Origin: Eubacterium maltosivorans
Lineage (GTDB): Bacteria; Bacillota; Clostridia; Eubacteriales; Eubacteriaceae
Direction of reading: 5' to 3'
Length of the DNA stretch: 64,000 nucleotides
Assembly (NCBI RefSeq): GCF_002441855.2
Contig: NZ_CP029487.1
Location: forward strand, 558,001-622,000
Shown here one piece after another: positions 8,105 to 17,906 of this stretch. A program made the position numbers and the translations under genes. Numbering within the stretch: the first letter of the stretch is position 1; each line of letters starts with the position of its first letter. The notes beneath the pieces are model-generated. The model was not told the DNA's origin, made no database searches, and was given only the letters and a program-made list of their open reading frames with translations.

Positions 8105-8371
8105 ATGATTTCAAAAGAAGAAAAAGAACGCATTATTGCAGAGTACCAGACACACGAAGGTGACACTGGTTCTCCAGAAGTACAGATTGCTATTTTAACA
8201 GCAAGAATTAATGGTTTAAATGAACACTTTGCCGTTCATAAAAAAGACCATCACTCAAGAAGAGGTCTTCTGAAAATGGTCGGTCAGCGTAGAGGTTTAT
8301 TAAACTATCTCAAAAAGAAAGATATCATGCGCTATCGTGAATTAATTCAGAGATTAGGCTTGAGAAAATAG
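8105..8371 (+). CDS. rpsO: 30S ribosomal protein S15
   Basis: The 88-residue protein is an unmistakable S15: the [19 protein letters not shown] segment (about residues 15-33), [11 protein letters not shown] (about 46-56) and the C-terminal [13 protein letters not shown]. It binds the central domain of 16S rRNA and nucleates the small-subunit platform. The start is the ATG at 8105; the in-frame codons upstream of it lie inside the ribosome site. It is followed by its own terminator and then by pnp, the common rpsO-pnp order. Confidence 0.98.
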   Translation: MISKEEKERIIAEYQTHEGDTGSPEVQIAILTARINGLNEHFAVHKKDHHSRRGLLKMVGQRRGLLNYLKKKDIMRYRELIQRLGLRK

Positions 8372-8377
8372 TACTGT

Positions 8378-8402
8378 AAGGCGGAGTATTCCGCCTTTTT
8401 TC
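8378..8402 (+). terminator. Terminator after rpsO
   Basis: A perfect 8-bp stem, AAGGCGGA (8378-8385) with TCCGCCTT (8390-8397), has a GTAT loop and a T run. It probably sets the ratio of rpsO to pnp expression. Confidence 0.9.
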
Positions 8403-8490
8403 TTTGAATTTTCGAACATCTGTGCAGATGATTTTGAAATAAACGGAGTCCAGCCGCTTCGTAAATCGGCTGATATCATTGGAGGTATTA

Positions 8491-10569
8491 ATGAGAATAT
8501 TTGAAACAGAAATTGCCGGTCGTCCCTTTAAGGTGGAAATCGGCGAGGTTGCACAGCTTGCTAAGGGCTCTGCAATGATCCGCTATGGTGAAACAAGTGT
8601 GCTGGCCATAGCCGCTGCATCTAAAAAACCTCGTGAAGGTATGGATTTTTTTCCGCTGAGCGTGGATTATGAAGAAAAACAATACGCAGTTGGTAAAATA
8701 CCAGGAGGCTTTTTAAAAAGAGAAGGCCGTCCTTCTGAAAAAGCAATTTTAAACTCACGTTTAATCGACCGTCCGATTCGTCCGCTGTTCCCCAAGGGGT
8801 TCCGCAACGACGTTCAGGTAGTTACTACGGTCATGTCTGTTGAACAGGATAACGCACCGGAAATCGCCGCGATGATCGGCGCATCCATTGCTCTCAGTAT
8901 TTCAGACATTCCTTTTGACGGCCCTACTGGTTCTGTAGCGGTTGGACTGATCGATGGCGAGTTCATCCTGAACCCGACCGAAGCCCAGCGTGAAGCCAGC
9001 GATTTAAGCTTGACAGTCGCCGGTACCAAGGATGCCATTATGATGGTAGAAGCCGGCGCTAACGAAGTTTCTGAAGAAACCATGCTGGAAGCAATTTTAT
9101 TTGCGCATGAAGAAATCAAGAAAATTGTGGCTTTTCAGGAAGCGATTGTCGCAGCAGTGGGTGTGGAAAAGAAGGATTATACCCTTTACCTGCCAACAGA
9201 CGAGCTGACCGCAGAGGTCGAAGCTTTTGTAGGCGGTAAAATGCATGAAGCGGTTCACACTGAGGATAAAACAGAACGTCTTGAAAATATCGACGCGGTT
9301 AAGACCGAGGTGGTTGAACACTTTGGCGAGCTTTATCCTGATCAGTTAAATGATATTGATACGATTTTAACCGCACTTCAGAAAAAAGAAGTCCGCAGCC
9401 TGATTCTGGTAGACCGCATCCGTCCGGACAACCGTAAAATGGATGAAGTCCGTCCAATTAGCGCGAAAATCGACTATATCCCGAGAGTGCATGGCTCCGG
9501 CCTGTTCACCAGAGGCGAAACACAGGTGCTTTCCATCGCGACTTTAGGCGTCCTGAGAGATGCCCAGGTGCTGGACGGCCTATCCAACGATACGGAAAAA
9601 CGTTATATGCACCAGTATAACTTCCCAGGCTACAGTGTTGGCGAGGCAAGACCAATGAGAAGCCCAGGCCGCCGTGAAATCGGCCACGGCGCCCTGGCAG
9701 AACGTGCGCTGCTGCCAATGATTCCGCCGGAAGAAGAATTCCCCTACGCCATCCGCGTGGTATCTGAGGTTTTAAGCTCTAACGGCTCTACTTCTCAGGC
9801 CAGCGTATGCGGCAGCAGCCTTGCCCTGATGGCAGCGGGTGTACCGCTCAAGAAGCCGGTCGCCGGTGTGGCAATGGGCCTGATCAAGGAAGAAGAAAAG
9901 CTGGCCATCTTAACGGATATCCAGGGCATGGAAGACTTCCTCGGAGACATGGACTTTAAGGTTGCCGGTACTAAAGACGGGATCACCGCTATTCAGATGG
10001 ATATCAAGATCCACGGTATCGACAGAGAAATTTTAACCCAGGCACTGGAACAGGCCCGCATTGGCCGTATGCACATTCTGGGCATCATGAACGAAGAAAT
10101 TTCTGAACCGCGCGCAGAATTATCACCATATGCACCGCGTATTATGACGATGACCATTAACCCCGATAAGATCCGTGACGTTATCGGCTCGGGCGGAAAG
10201 GTCATCAATAAGATTATTGAGGAAACCGGCGTTAAGATTGATATTGAGGACGATGGTACCATCTATATCGCGTCTGAAGACGGTGTTGCAGCAGATAAGG
10301 CTAAAGCGATTATCGAAGATATTGTCAAGGAAGTGGAAGTCGGAGAGGTTTATACTGGCGAGGTCGTTCGTATCATGAACTTTGGCGCCTTTGTATCTTT
10401 GCCCGGCGGTAAAGACGGCCTGATCCATATTTCCAAACTTGCCAAGGAACGCGTGAAATCCGTAGAGGATGTCGTGAAGGTTGGTGACGTTGTAACCGTC
10501 AAGGTTGTTGAAATTGACGATAAGGGCCGCATCAATTTATCAAGAAAAGCGTGCTTACCTAAGGATTGA
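8491..10569 (+). CDS. pnp: Polyribonucleotide nucleotidyltransferase (PNPase)
   Basis: PNPase degrades RNA 3' to 5' by phosphorolysis and can add heteropolymeric tails. The 692-residue protein shows the canonical order: RNase PH domain 1 with the [20 protein letters not shown] segment near residues 74-93, a helical linker, RNase PH domain 2 (about 310-540), a KH domain with the GSGG loop near 565, and a C-terminal S1 domain (about 618-690, [15 protein letters not shown]). GGAGGT at 8481-8486 fixes the ATG at 8491. The tail after S1 is short. The dut gene follows 10 bp after the stop, suggesting co-transcription. Confidence 0.98.
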   Translation: MRIFETEIAGRPFKVEIGEVAQLAKGSAMIRYGETSVLAIAAASKKPREGMDFFPLSVDYEEKQYAVGKIPGGFLKREGRPSEKAILNSRLIDRPIRPLFPKGFRNDVQVVTTVMSVEQDNAPEIAAMIGASIALSISDIPFDGPTGSVAVGLIDGEFILNPTEAQREASDLSLTVAGTKDAIMMVEAGANEVSEETMLEAILFAHEEIKKIVAFQEAIVAAVGVEKKDYTLYLPTDELTAEVEAFVGGKMHEAVHTEDKTERLENIDAVKTEVVEHFGELYPDQLNDIDTILTALQKKEVRSLILVDRIRPDNRKMDEVRPISAKIDYIPRVHGSGLFTRGETQVLSIATLGVLRDAQVLDGLSNDTEKRYMHQYNFPGYSVGEARPMRSPGRREIGHGALAERALLPMIPPEEEFPYAIRVVSEVLSSNGSTSQASVCGSSLALMAAGVPLKKPVAGVAMGLIKEEEKLAILTDIQGMEDFLGDMDFKVAGTKDGITAIQMDIKIHGIDREILTQALEQARIGRMHILGIMNEEISEPRAELSPYAPRIMTMTINPDKIRDVIGSGGKVINKIIEETGVKIDIEDDGTIYIASEDGVAADKAKAIIEDIVKEVEVGEVYTGEVVRIMNFGAFVSLPGGKDGLIHISKLAKERVKSVEDVVKVGDVVTVKVVEIDDKGRINLSRKACLPKD

Positions 10570-10579
10570 GTGTTATAAT

Positions 10580-11029
10580 ATGGAAAAGTGCAAGGTAAAA
10601 ATATACAACGCATCCAAGTACCCGCTGCCGGAGTATCAGAGCTCCGGTGCTGCCGGGGTGGATTTATACGCGGATATAGACGAACCGATTGAGATTTTAA
10701 ACCAGAATATTTACACCATTCCGACGGGAATTTATTTAGAACTGCCGGCGGGATACGAAGCTCAGATCCGGGCGCGTTCGGGTCTGGCCATGAAGCACGG
10801 CATTGCCTTGGTCAATGGGATTGGTACCATTGATTCAGACTACCGTGGTGAAATAAAGGTTATTTTAACAAATCTGAAGGCCTTTTCCCATACCATTCAT
10901 CCCGGTGACCGCATCGCGCAAATGGTAATAAAATCCTATGTGACTGCTGATTTTGTAGAGGTCGACAGTGTAGAGGCTCTGACGGACACAGAACGCAGCG
11001 ACGGTGGATTTGGACATTCCGGTATGTAG
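10580..11029 (+). CDS. dut: dUTP diphosphatase
   Basis: The enzyme hydrolyses dUTP to dUMP and pyrophosphate, keeping uracil out of DNA and feeding thymidylate synthesis. The 149-residue trimer-type protein shows all five motifs: AGVDLYA, RSGLAMKHG, the catalytic GTIDSDYRGEI, DRIAQMV and the C-terminal RSDGGFGHSG. I start it at the ATG at 10580. The longer in-frame reading overlaps pnp and is not conserved-looking. Its ribosome site (AAGGA at 10561-10565) is distant, so translation may depend on coupling to pnp, which ends 10 bp upstream. Confidence 0.95.
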   Translation: MEKCKVKIYNASKYPLPEYQSSGAAGVDLYADIDEPIEILNQNIYTIPTGIYLELPAGYEAQIRARSGLAMKHGIALVNGIGTIDSDYRGEIKVILTNLKAFSHTIHPGDRIAQMVIKSYVTADFVEVDSVEALTDTERSDGGFGHSGM

Positions 11030-11035
11030 GAATAC

Positions 11036-11063
11036 AAGGTACAGAGGATCTGTGCCTTTTTTT
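11036..11063 (+). terminator. Terminator after dut
   Basis: A 10-bp stem with one G.T pair, AAGGTACAGA (11036-11045) with TCTGTGCCTT (11049-11058), has a 3-base loop and a run of T. Confidence 0.85.
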
Positions 11064-11088
11064 ATTAAGTAAGTGAGGTGATAATAAG

Positions 11089-13464
11089 GTGGCAACAGCA
11101 AGCAAAAAGAAACCTGCCAAAAAGCGCGCGGGAAGCAGAGCCAAAAAGCAGCCTGGCATGAGCCCAATGGTCAAGCAGAGAATAACCGGTGCAGTGCTGG
11201 CCGTTCTCGGCCTCTATGTCGGCTATGCTTTTTTGACGGCAACGCCCGGAATTTTAGATAAAATTGTAGGGAAAGTTATCTTTACCTACATGTTTGGCAA
11301 TACAACGATCATGATTGCCCTTTATATGATCGCCTGGGGAATCATGCTGTTTTTTAACAAGCACAGAGGAAATATACAGACGCTGGTCATGGTGTTTTTA
11401 CTTCTGGTTAATCTGATGGTGGTCTTCAGCCTGAATATTCCGAGGCTTATGACCTACAGCGTGCTCGATCTTTTCAGCGTGGCCAGCTATGGCGGCTATG
11501 GAGGAATTATCGGGATACTGCTGTCCTACTTCCTTCAGATGCTTGTGACCAAGGTTGGTACCATTGTCTTTTTGATACTGGCGTCCATCGCCGAGGCCCT
11601 GCTGATCGTACGGGCAAATTTTAACGAATATTATCAGAAAATGAAGGAAAACAAATTCGGCGTTGCGCCTCTGAAGAATAAGGTCGGCGATCTGGTGGAA
11701 GAACGCAAGCTCTCAAAAGAACTGAGTGAAAAGAGCAAAAACGCCAAAAAGAGCAGGACAAAACAGGAAGAGCCGGCAAGTGACAGCTATGACGGCCTGT
11801 TCCAGCGCTCAGAGACTGGAAAGGTTTCGATTGACACAGAAATTCTTGATTTTATTGACGATGTCAATAAAGAGCTGGATGAATCAGACACCTTGGAGGA
11901 TTCCAATGAGGCTCTGCCAGAGGAACAGCAGGAAAGGCTTTCGATCCTTCCTGAAAAGAAGCAAAAACAGAATAAAATTGTGGATGAGCTTTTGGATTTA
12001 TCCGACAACGGGGAGGACCCCATAAACCCTCAACTGGAGGCTGACGAGGTTTATCATTTCCCGGAAACGACTTTGTTAAATCCGCCAGCCTCCGGTTCCA
12101 AAAACAGAAAGGACGCAGTGGTTAAAAAAGCCAGAATTATCGAGGAAACCCTTTCTAATTTTGGTGTGCATGCCAAAATTGTCGGGGTAGACGTCGGCCC
12201 GAGTATTACCCGGTTTGAGCTTCAGCCCGAACCGGGAGTAAAGGTCAATAAGATTGTTAATCTGGCTGACGACCTGGCCTTAAATCTGGCGACCTCGGAT
12301 ATCCGTATCGAAGCGCCTATTCCGGGAAAAGCTGCGGTGGGCATTGAGGTGCCAAACGAGGAGAGCGTTATCGTTGGCCTGCGTGAGATCATTGAGACGC
12401 CGGCCTTTGAAGGCTTTAAAGGGCCCCTGCCTTTTGCCCTTGGCAAGACCCTGTCCGGACAGAATATTATTGGGGACATCAGCAAAATGCCCCATGTGCT
12501 CATCGCCGGAGCCACAGGTTCTGGTAAGAGCGTATGCATCAACAGTATTATCATCAGCCTTTTGTACAAGGCTTCACCTGAGGATTTGCGTTTTATCATG
12601 ATTGACCCCAAAATGGTCGAGCTGAACCAGTATAACGCCATACCACACCTGCTGATTCCTGTGGTCACAGACCCTAAAAAGGCCTCCTATGCCCTGAACT
12701 GGGGAATTAAGGAAATGACGGATCGTTACCAGTTGTTTAAGGAAAACGGCGTGCGTGATATTGACGGTTATAACGAGCTGATGGCTGGCCAGGGCGGCGA
12801 AAAGCTGCCGCGTATTGTCATTGTGGTCGACGAGCTGGCCGACTTGATGATGACATCGCCGAAGGAATGTGAAAACGCGATCTGCCGTATTGCGCAGCTG
12901 GCCAGAGCCTGCGGGATTCATCTGATCATCGCGACCCAAAGACCCTCGGTAGATGTTATCACCGGGCTGATCAAGGCAAATATCCCATCCCGTATTGCCT
13001 TCTCAGTGGCGTCTAATACGGACTCCCGTACCATTCTTGATATGGCCGGGGCTGAAAAGCTGCTGGGCAAGGGGGATATGCTCTACTACCCCGTCGGAAA
13101 ATCAAAACCGCTGCGCGTGCAGTGTACCTTTGTATCTGACGCGGAGATCAACCGCGTAATCAATGCGGTCAAACCCAAAAAACAGCCAACCTACAATGAT
13201 GAGATTGAAGAGGCCATTAACGAGCCCCAGGAAGAAGAGGAAGCCAAGGAGGATGACCTGGACCCGCTGTTTGACCAGGCAGTGGAGACGGCCTTTACCT
13301 ATAATCAGGTATCGACCTCCATGCTCCAGCGTAAGCTGAAGGTTGGCTATGCCCGGGCTGGAAGGCTCATCGACTCCCTTGAGCAAAAGGGGATTATCTC
13401 AGGGCCAAACGGCAGTAAGCCGCGAACCCTGCTGATGACACAGGAAGAGTATTACAGGAGGTGA
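11089..13464 (+). CDS. ftsK: DNA translocase FtsK/SpoIIIE
   Basis: The 791-residue membrane-anchored motor pumps chromosomal DNA through the division or sporulation septum. Four hydrophobic helices lie in residues ~30-185 after a very basic N terminus. A charged linker (about 190-330) leads to the motor, with Walker A GATGSGKS (about 473-480) and Walker B VVDELADLM (about 580-588), then the gamma winged-helix domain (about 725-785) that reads polar guide sequences. The GTG start at 11089 follows GAGGTG (11075-11080). rimO begins 4 bp after the stop, so the two are coupled. Confidence 0.95.
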   Translation: MATASKKKPAKKRAGSRAKKQPGMSPMVKQRITGAVLAVLGLYVGYAFLTATPGILDKIVGKVIFTYMFGNTTIMIALYMIAWGIMLFFNKHRGNIQTLVMVFLLLVNLMVVFSLNIPRLMTYSVLDLFSVASYGGYGGIIGILLSYFLQMLVTKVGTIVFLILASIAEALLIVRANFNEYYQKMKENKFGVAPLKNKVGDLVEERKLSKELSEKSKNAKKSRTKQEEPASDSYDGLFQRSETGKVSIDTEILDFIDDVNKELDESDTLEDSNEALPEEQQERLSILPEKKQKQNKIVDELLDLSDNGEDPINPQLEADEVYHFPETTLLNPPASGSKNRKDAVVKKARIIEETLSNFGVHAKIVGVDVGPSITRFELQPEPGVKVNKIVNLADDLALNLATSDIRIEAPIPGKAAVGIEVPNEESVIVGLREIIETPAFEGFKGPLPFALGKTLSGQNIIGDISKMPHVLIAGATGSGKSVCINSIIISLLYKASPEDLRFIMIDPKMVELNQYNAIPHLLIPVVTDPKKASYALNWGIKEMTDRYQLFKENGVRDIDGYNELMAGQGGEKLPRIVIVVDELADLMMTSPKECENAICRIAQLARACGIHLIIATQRPSVDVITGLIKANIPSRIAFSVASNTDSRTILDMAGAEKLLGKGDMLYYPVGKSKPLRVQCTFVSDAEINRVINAVKPKKQPTYNDEIEEAINEPQEEEEAKEDDLDPLFDQAVETAFTYNQVSTSMLQRKLKVGYARAGRLIDSLEQKGIISGPNGSKPRTLLMTQEEYYRR

Positions 13465-13468
13465 CAGA

Positions 13469-14809
13469 GTGAAGAAGATACATATCACAACCCTGGGCTG
13501 TGATAAGAATACCGTAGACGCCCAGCAGATGCTGGGAATGCTCGCGGAAAATGGCTATACCATTGAGCCGGACCCGGCGCAGGCTGAAATCATCGTCGTC
13601 AATACCTGCTGCTTTATCCAGGCGGCCAAGGAGGAATCCATTGAGTATATCCTTGAATACGCCGGCTATAAGGAAAGCGGTCCGTGTGAGATTCTGGTGG
13701 TGGCGGGCTGTATGGCGGAACGCTATCATAAGGAGCTGGCTGAGGAAATGCCTGAGGTTGACGGCTTTCTAGGTGTGGGCCATATCGACAATATCATTGA
13801 CCTGATTAAATCGATTGAAAGCGGAAGAGGCGGTGAAACCCTCGCGGGAGATATCGACCGGCCTTACCTGGAAGAAATGCCCAGGTATATCGAGGACAAT
13901 ACGATCACAGCCTATCTGAAAATCAGTGAAGGCTGTGACCATCACTGCACTTATTGTGTGATCCCGAAAATCCGCGGAAGGCACCGCAGCCGTCAGCCAG
14001 AGGCCATTTACAGGGAAGCGGCTTACCTTGAGGAAAAGGGTATCAGGGAGCTGATCATTATCGCTCAGGACATCACCCAGTACGGAAATGATCTGGATGA
14101 GGAGATCGATCTGGCCGGACTGCTGACGCGTCTGTCTGAGGATTTTTCTTTCCATTGGATACGCCTGCTCTATATGTATCCTGAGGGAATCACTGAAGCG
14201 CTTCTGGATGTGATTGCAGGCCATGAGAATATCTGTCATTATTTTGACATTCCAATCCAGCATACTGAGGATAAGATTTTAAAACGCATGGGGCGTCCGG
14301 TCAGCAAGAGCCATCTTTTTGAACAGGTTGGGCTGATCCGTAAAAAGCTGCCTGATGCGGTATTGAGGACGGCGATCATCACCGGTTTTCCCGGTGAGAC
14401 AGAAGAAGACCATGAGGGCCTTCTGGCGTCATTGAGAGCGCTTAAGATCAACCGTCTGGGTGTATTTAAATATTCGCAGGAGGAAGGGACTCCCGCGGCA
14501 GCCTTCCCGAACCAGGTGGATGAAGCGGTTATGGAAAGACGGTGGAATGAAATATACGGACAGCAGGAGGAAATAACGGCTGAAGCCAATGAGGCCTTTG
14601 TTGGCAAAAGCCTGGACGTTTTAATAGAAGAAATGGAAGCGCCGGGAACTTATTCCGGCCGAACTTATGGTGATGCACCAGAAATTGATTGTATGGTTTT
14701 TGCCAATAGCGGGGAAGAGGTATTAGACATTGGCAATTTCTATAAAGTAAAAATAATCCAGACACTGGATTATGATTTGATAGGAGATGTAGAAAGTGAA
14801 CTTACCTAA
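13469..14809 (+). CDS. rimO: Ribosomal protein S12 methylthiotransferase RimO
   Basis: RimO is a radical-SAM enzyme that adds a methylthio group to the conserved aspartate of ribosomal protein S12. The 446-residue protein shows the N-terminal methylthiotransferase domain (TLGCDKNTVDAQ, then VVNTCCFIQAAKEES), the radical-SAM cluster CDHHCTYC (about residues 155-162) and a C-terminal TRAM domain. The D-K-N variant of the SKN motif after the first cysteine occurs in clostridial RimO. The GTG start follows GGAGGTG, only 4 bp after ftsK. The 3' end overlaps pgsA by 14 bp. Confidence 0.95.
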   Translation: MKKIHITTLGCDKNTVDAQQMLGMLAENGYTIEPDPAQAEIIVVNTCCFIQAAKEESIEYILEYAGYKESGPCEILVVAGCMAERYHKELAEEMPEVDGFLGVGHIDNIIDLIKSIESGRGGETLAGDIDRPYLEEMPRYIEDNTITAYLKISEGCDHHCTYCVIPKIRGRHRSRQPEAIYREAAYLEEKGIRELIIIAQDITQYGNDLDEEIDLAGLLTRLSEDFSFHWIRLLYMYPEGITEALLDVIAGHENICHYFDIPIQHTEDKILKRMGRPVSKSHLFEQVGLIRKKLPDAVLRTAIITGFPGETEEDHEGLLASLRALKINRLGVFKYSQEEGTPAAAFPNQVDEAVMERRWNEIYGQQEEITAEANEAFVGKSLDVLIEEMEAPGTYSGRTYGDAPEIDCMVFANSGEEVLDIGNFYKVKIIQTLDYDLIGDVESELT

Positions 14810-15341
14810 CAAAATTACCATGGCCCGAATCATTATGATTCCATTCTTTATTATTGCCCTGCTGGTCAATTTTCCATTCCACGAGCCCATCGCAGTGGTG
14901 ATCTTTATTGTCGCCTCTGCCTCTGACGCGGTGGACGGGCATCTTGCCAGAAGCCGGAATCTGATTACAGATTTCGGAAAATTTATGGACCCGCTGGCCG
15001 ATAAGCTGCTGACCTGTTCAGCGTTTATCTGTCTGGTTGAGCTCCAGATGATTCCATCCTGGGTGGTGATCATCATTATTGCCCGCGAATTTGCCATTAC
15101 AGGCCTCCGGACGCTGGCTGCCTCCGACGGCATCGTCATTGCCGCCAGCAAATGGGGTAAAGCCAAAACCATTTCTCAGATGATTGCCATCATCGCGTTG
15201 CTGCTGGTCAACTGGCCGGTTATGGCATTCCCCGCGCTGCTGTTGTTTGGTAACATCATGGTTTATGTTGCCCTTGCCCTGACCCTGATCTCAGGCATTG
15301 ATTATTTCAGACTGAACAAGGGTGTTTTTAGAAGTATGTAG
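14796..15341 (+). CDS. pgsA: CDP-diacylglycerol--glycerol-3-phosphate 3-phosphatidyltransferase
   Basis: PgsA makes phosphatidylglycerol phosphate, the committed step to phosphatidylglycerol and cardiolipin. The 181-residue multi-helix membrane protein has the complete CDP-alcohol phosphotransferase motif, D-G-x2-A-R-x8-G-x3-D-x3-D, from DGHLAR to GKFMDPLAD (about residues 46-68). The GTG start at 14796 lies inside the end of rimO; the overlap is typical for this conserved ftsK-rimO-pgsA-cinA-recA neighbourhood. Confidence 0.95.
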   Translation: MNLPNKITMARIIMIPFFIIALLVNFPFHEPIAVVIFIVASASDAVDGHLARSRNLITDFGKFMDPLADKLLTCSAFICLVELQMIPSWVVIIIIAREFAITGLRTLAASDGIVIAASKWGKAKTISQMIAIIALLLVNWPVMAFPALLLFGNIMVYVALALTLISGIDYFRLNKGVFRSM

Positions 15342-15374
15342 GTTTTTGAAAGTAAATAAATGAGAATAAAAAAC

Positions 15375-15399
15375 AAGCGCGGCGGAAGCCGCGCTTTTG
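15375..15399 (+). terminator. Strong GC hairpin between pgsA and the NdpA-like gene
   Basis: A perfect 9-bp stem, AAGCGCGGC (15375-15383) with GCCGCGCTT (15388-15396), has a GGAA loop. Only a short TT follows, so termination may be partial and allow read-through into the next gene, whose ribosome site is GAGGAG at 15403-15408. Confidence 0.7.
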
Positions 15400-15413
15400 T
15401 GTGAGGAGTTTTT

Positions 15414-16424
15414 ATGGAAATCGATGTTCATGTAAAAAGAGCGATTTTACACATTCTGGATACAGGCGCGGGCATTCCGGTGCTTTCGGATACGCTGCTG
15501 GGCCTGCCCATCGGTATCCAGGAATACTTATATAAGCATCTGACCCGGGCCATGAAGGACCCGGATATTAAGAGAACCCAGTTTGTGGACCCGCCAAGCC
15601 GTTTTTGTGATCTGGTACAGCAGTATAAAAAGGACGGCGAAAGCTTTACCTCTGTCAGCCAGGAAATTGCGAGTCTGCTCTTTGATTTTATGCTGGAAAA
15701 CGTGGGAGTGCCGTCGGCCGATCTGCTGGTGGTCGATTTTATCGGCGATGGAGAGCCTTATTTGGGTGTTTTAAAGCTGAATTACAAGCACAGCTATATC
15801 CACTATGTCGACCACGAGGACGGCCGTTTAAACGATATTCTGCGCCAGCCCTGCTCACTGCCGACAGAGGGGCAGCGGCTGGATGAGTTTGTGATCATCA
15901 ACCTGAATACAGACCAGATTTTTCTTAAGGAAAAGAAGTTTGAGATTGATGATAAAAAGGAGTACTATCTCTCCAACCGTCTGGTTTTATGTGAGGATGT
16001 GCTCTCCGAAAAACAGACATTTGATATTGTGGAAAAAACTGTTAAAAAAATTATCGCCAGCGAGTATAACGGTGACATCGAAAAGCTGAACACTGTCAAG
16101 CGGGTCATTGCCGACGACTACGAATCGGACTCGGTCATCGATATGGACAGTATCGCGCAGGCCACCTTTGGCGATGACTTTACCGTTAAGGAGCGTTTCA
16201 GGGAAGAAGCGGCCAAAAAGGGTCTCACCCAGAGCAAGGTGGCGGTAAGCGATAATATTGAGAACAAGATTTTTAAAAAACAGAAGTTTGTCACAGACTC
16301 CGGTATAGAGCTCTCGATTCCAACAGATTACCTCATGCGGGAAGATATTGTGGAGTTCAGAAATAATCCGGACGGCACCATCTCGGTTGAGATAAAAAAT
16401 ATAGAAGGGTTTGTGCCAAAGTAA
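15414..16424 (+). CDS. Nucleoid-associated protein, NdpA/YejK family
   Basis: The 336-residue protein has the length and features of the 37-kDa nucleoid-associated family: an N-terminal segment in which HILDTGAGIPVLS replaces the usual histidine-rich opening, a central GEPYLGVLKLNYKHSYIHYV strand, FVIINLNTDQIFLKEKK, and a C-terminal third that ends in a short beta-rich tail. Family members bind DNA in the nucleoid; their precise role is unclear. It sits between pgsA and cinA, an unusual insertion in an otherwise conserved order, and may be partly co-transcribed with pgsA. Confidence 0.75.
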   Translation: MEIDVHVKRAILHILDTGAGIPVLSDTLLGLPIGIQEYLYKHLTRAMKDPDIKRTQFVDPPSRFCDLVQQYKKDGESFTSVSQEIASLLFDFMLENVGVPSADLLVVDFIGDGEPYLGVLKLNYKHSYIHYVDHEDGRLNDILRQPCSLPTEGQRLDEFVIINLNTDQIFLKEKKFEIDDKKEYYLSNRLVLCEDVLSEKQTFDIVEKTVKKIIASEYNGDIEKLNTVKRVIADDYESDSVIDMDSIAQATFGDDFTVKERFREEAAKKGLTQSKVAVSDNIENKIFKKQKFVTDSGIELSIPTDYLMREDIVEFRNNPDGTISVEIKNIEGFVPK

Positions 16425-16510
16425 GCGGCTGCCAAATACGCGTTCCGGGTATCCCCCAAATTTTTTGTCGGCATCCAGAGTAAACAACTCTGAATCAAAG
16501 TTTATTAACA

Positions 16511-16539
16511 TTGCAGAATTTTGCCAGAAACAGTATAAT
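16511..16539 (+). promoter_or_regulatory. Sigma-A promoter of cinA
   Basis: TTGCAG (16511-16516), a 17-bp spacer and TATAAT (16534-16539) lie 56 bp before the cinA ATG. Confidence 0.75.
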
Positions 16540-16594
16540 GATAAGGGCCGGAGCTTTATGAAGCCCGCCTGAATTGACATAAGGAGATGGAATT

Positions 16595-17836
16595 ATGAAT
16601 TGTGAGCTCGTTTCGGTTGGAACAGAACTTTTAACGGGAGACACCTTAAATACCAACGTTATGTTTTTGTCCAAGGAATTATCCATAAATGGCTTCTCGG
16701 TGCTTTACCATACCACGGTGGGCGACAATCCGGGGCGTCTGAAATCCGTCATCATGAGGGCTTTAACCCGCAGTGACCTGATCATTACGACCGGTGGTCT
16801 CGGACCTACTCAGGATGACCTGACAAAGGAAACCATCGCGGAAATCTTTGGGATGGAAATGGAACAGCGTCCGGAAATTGTCGCAAAGCTCAAAGCGTTT
16901 TTTGACCGCCGCGGGGTAGAAATGACAGAAAACAACCTGCGCCAGTCCTACGTGCCAAAGGGCGGCGTCATGCTGCCAAACCCCAGAGGCACCGCGCCGG
17001 GGATTATGATCAAGAAAGACGATAAGACCATTATCATGCTGCCAGGACCGCCGCATGAAATGATGGGCATGTACGAAGACTGTGTGGAGCCTGTCCTGCA
17101 CCAGCTGAAAAACCAGCTTGTGATCTCACGATATTACAATCTTTCGGATATTGGTGAGTCCACCGTGGAGGACAGCATCATGGACATCATCGACCGGCAG
17201 GACAATCCCACGGTCGCCACCTACGCCAAGCTGGGCGAGGTGATGATCCGCCTGACGGCCAACGGTGACGATTCTGAAACCATTAACGCTTTGCTGGACC
17301 GTTATGAGAAGGTCATTATTGAGCGTTTTGGAAGCCATATTTTCACACATTCCCAGGACAGCCTGGACGTGACTGTCGGTAAGCTTTTAATGGAAAAGGG
17401 CCTGACCGTAGCGCTGGCAGAATCCTGCACTGGGGGCCTTGTGGCCTCAAAGCTGGCAGAGATTCCGGGAATTTCAGCTTCGTTGAAAATGGGGCTGGTT
17501 ACCTACTCCAACGAAGCTAAAATGCAGCTTTTAAATGTGAGGGCTGAAACCCTTGACCGCTACGGCGCCGTCAGCGAGCAGACCGCGCGTGAGATGTGCG
17601 AGCACCTTAAGGAAATTTCAGGCTGTGATATTACCGCGTCGGTCACTGGCATTGCCGGGCCTGACGGCGGAACGCCGGAAAAACCTGTGGGACTGGTATA
17701 CGTAGGGGTTTGTGCCAAAGGAAAAACCACCATAAAAAAATATCTCTTTGAAGGCAGCCGAAAGATTGTTCAATTGCGCACCGCCAATAAAGTTTTTCAC
17801 TTAATTCGCGAAGCAATCCTTGACAAAACAGAATGA
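16595..17836 (+). CDS. cinA: CinA family protein (molybdopterin-binding domain plus NMN amidohydrolase)
   Basis: The 413-residue protein joins two domains: an N-terminal MoCF-type domain (SVGTELLTGDTLNTN, TTGGLGPTQDDLTKET) and a C-terminal nicotinamide-mononucleotide deamidase domain (LAESCTGGLVASKLAEIPG, SVTGIAGPDGGTPEKPVG). CinA recycles NMN from NAD breakdown, and in competent bacteria it is linked to recA. AAGGAGATGG precedes the ATG at 16595. The recA -35 box lies within the last codons of this gene. Confidence 0.93.
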   Translation: MNCELVSVGTELLTGDTLNTNVMFLSKELSINGFSVLYHTTVGDNPGRLKSVIMRALTRSDLIITTGGLGPTQDDLTKETIAEIFGMEMEQRPEIVAKLKAFFDRRGVEMTENNLRQSYVPKGGVMLPNPRGTAPGIMIKKDDKTIIMLPGPPHEMMGMYEDCVEPVLHQLKNQLVISRYYNLSDIGESTVEDSIMDIIDRQDNPTVATYAKLGEVMIRLTANGDDSETINALLDRYEKVIIERFGSHIFTHSQDSLDVTVGKLLMEKGLTVALAESCTGGLVASKLAEIPGISASLKMGLVTYSNEAKMQLLNVRAETLDRYGAVSEQTAREMCEHLKEISGCDITASVTGIAGPDGGTPEKPVGLVYVGVCAKGKTTIKKYLFEGSRKIVQLRTANKVFHLIREAILDKTE

Positions 17837-17873
17837 TTTCTTTATAATATAGATAGTGACAGAACGAACGTTC
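17820..17873 (+). promoter_or_regulatory. recA promoter with LexA (SOS) box
   Basis: A consensus sigma-A promoter, TTGACA (17820-17825)-N17-TATAAT (17843-17848), is followed by GAACGAACGTTC (17862-17873). This is an exact fit to the Gram-positive SOS box GAAC-N4-GTTC. The box lies just after the expected transcript start, so LexA would block elongation or initiation. Confidence 0.92.
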
Positions 17874-17906
17874 ACAGAACGCTTCGTGGAAATAGAGGAG
17901 AAAAGT

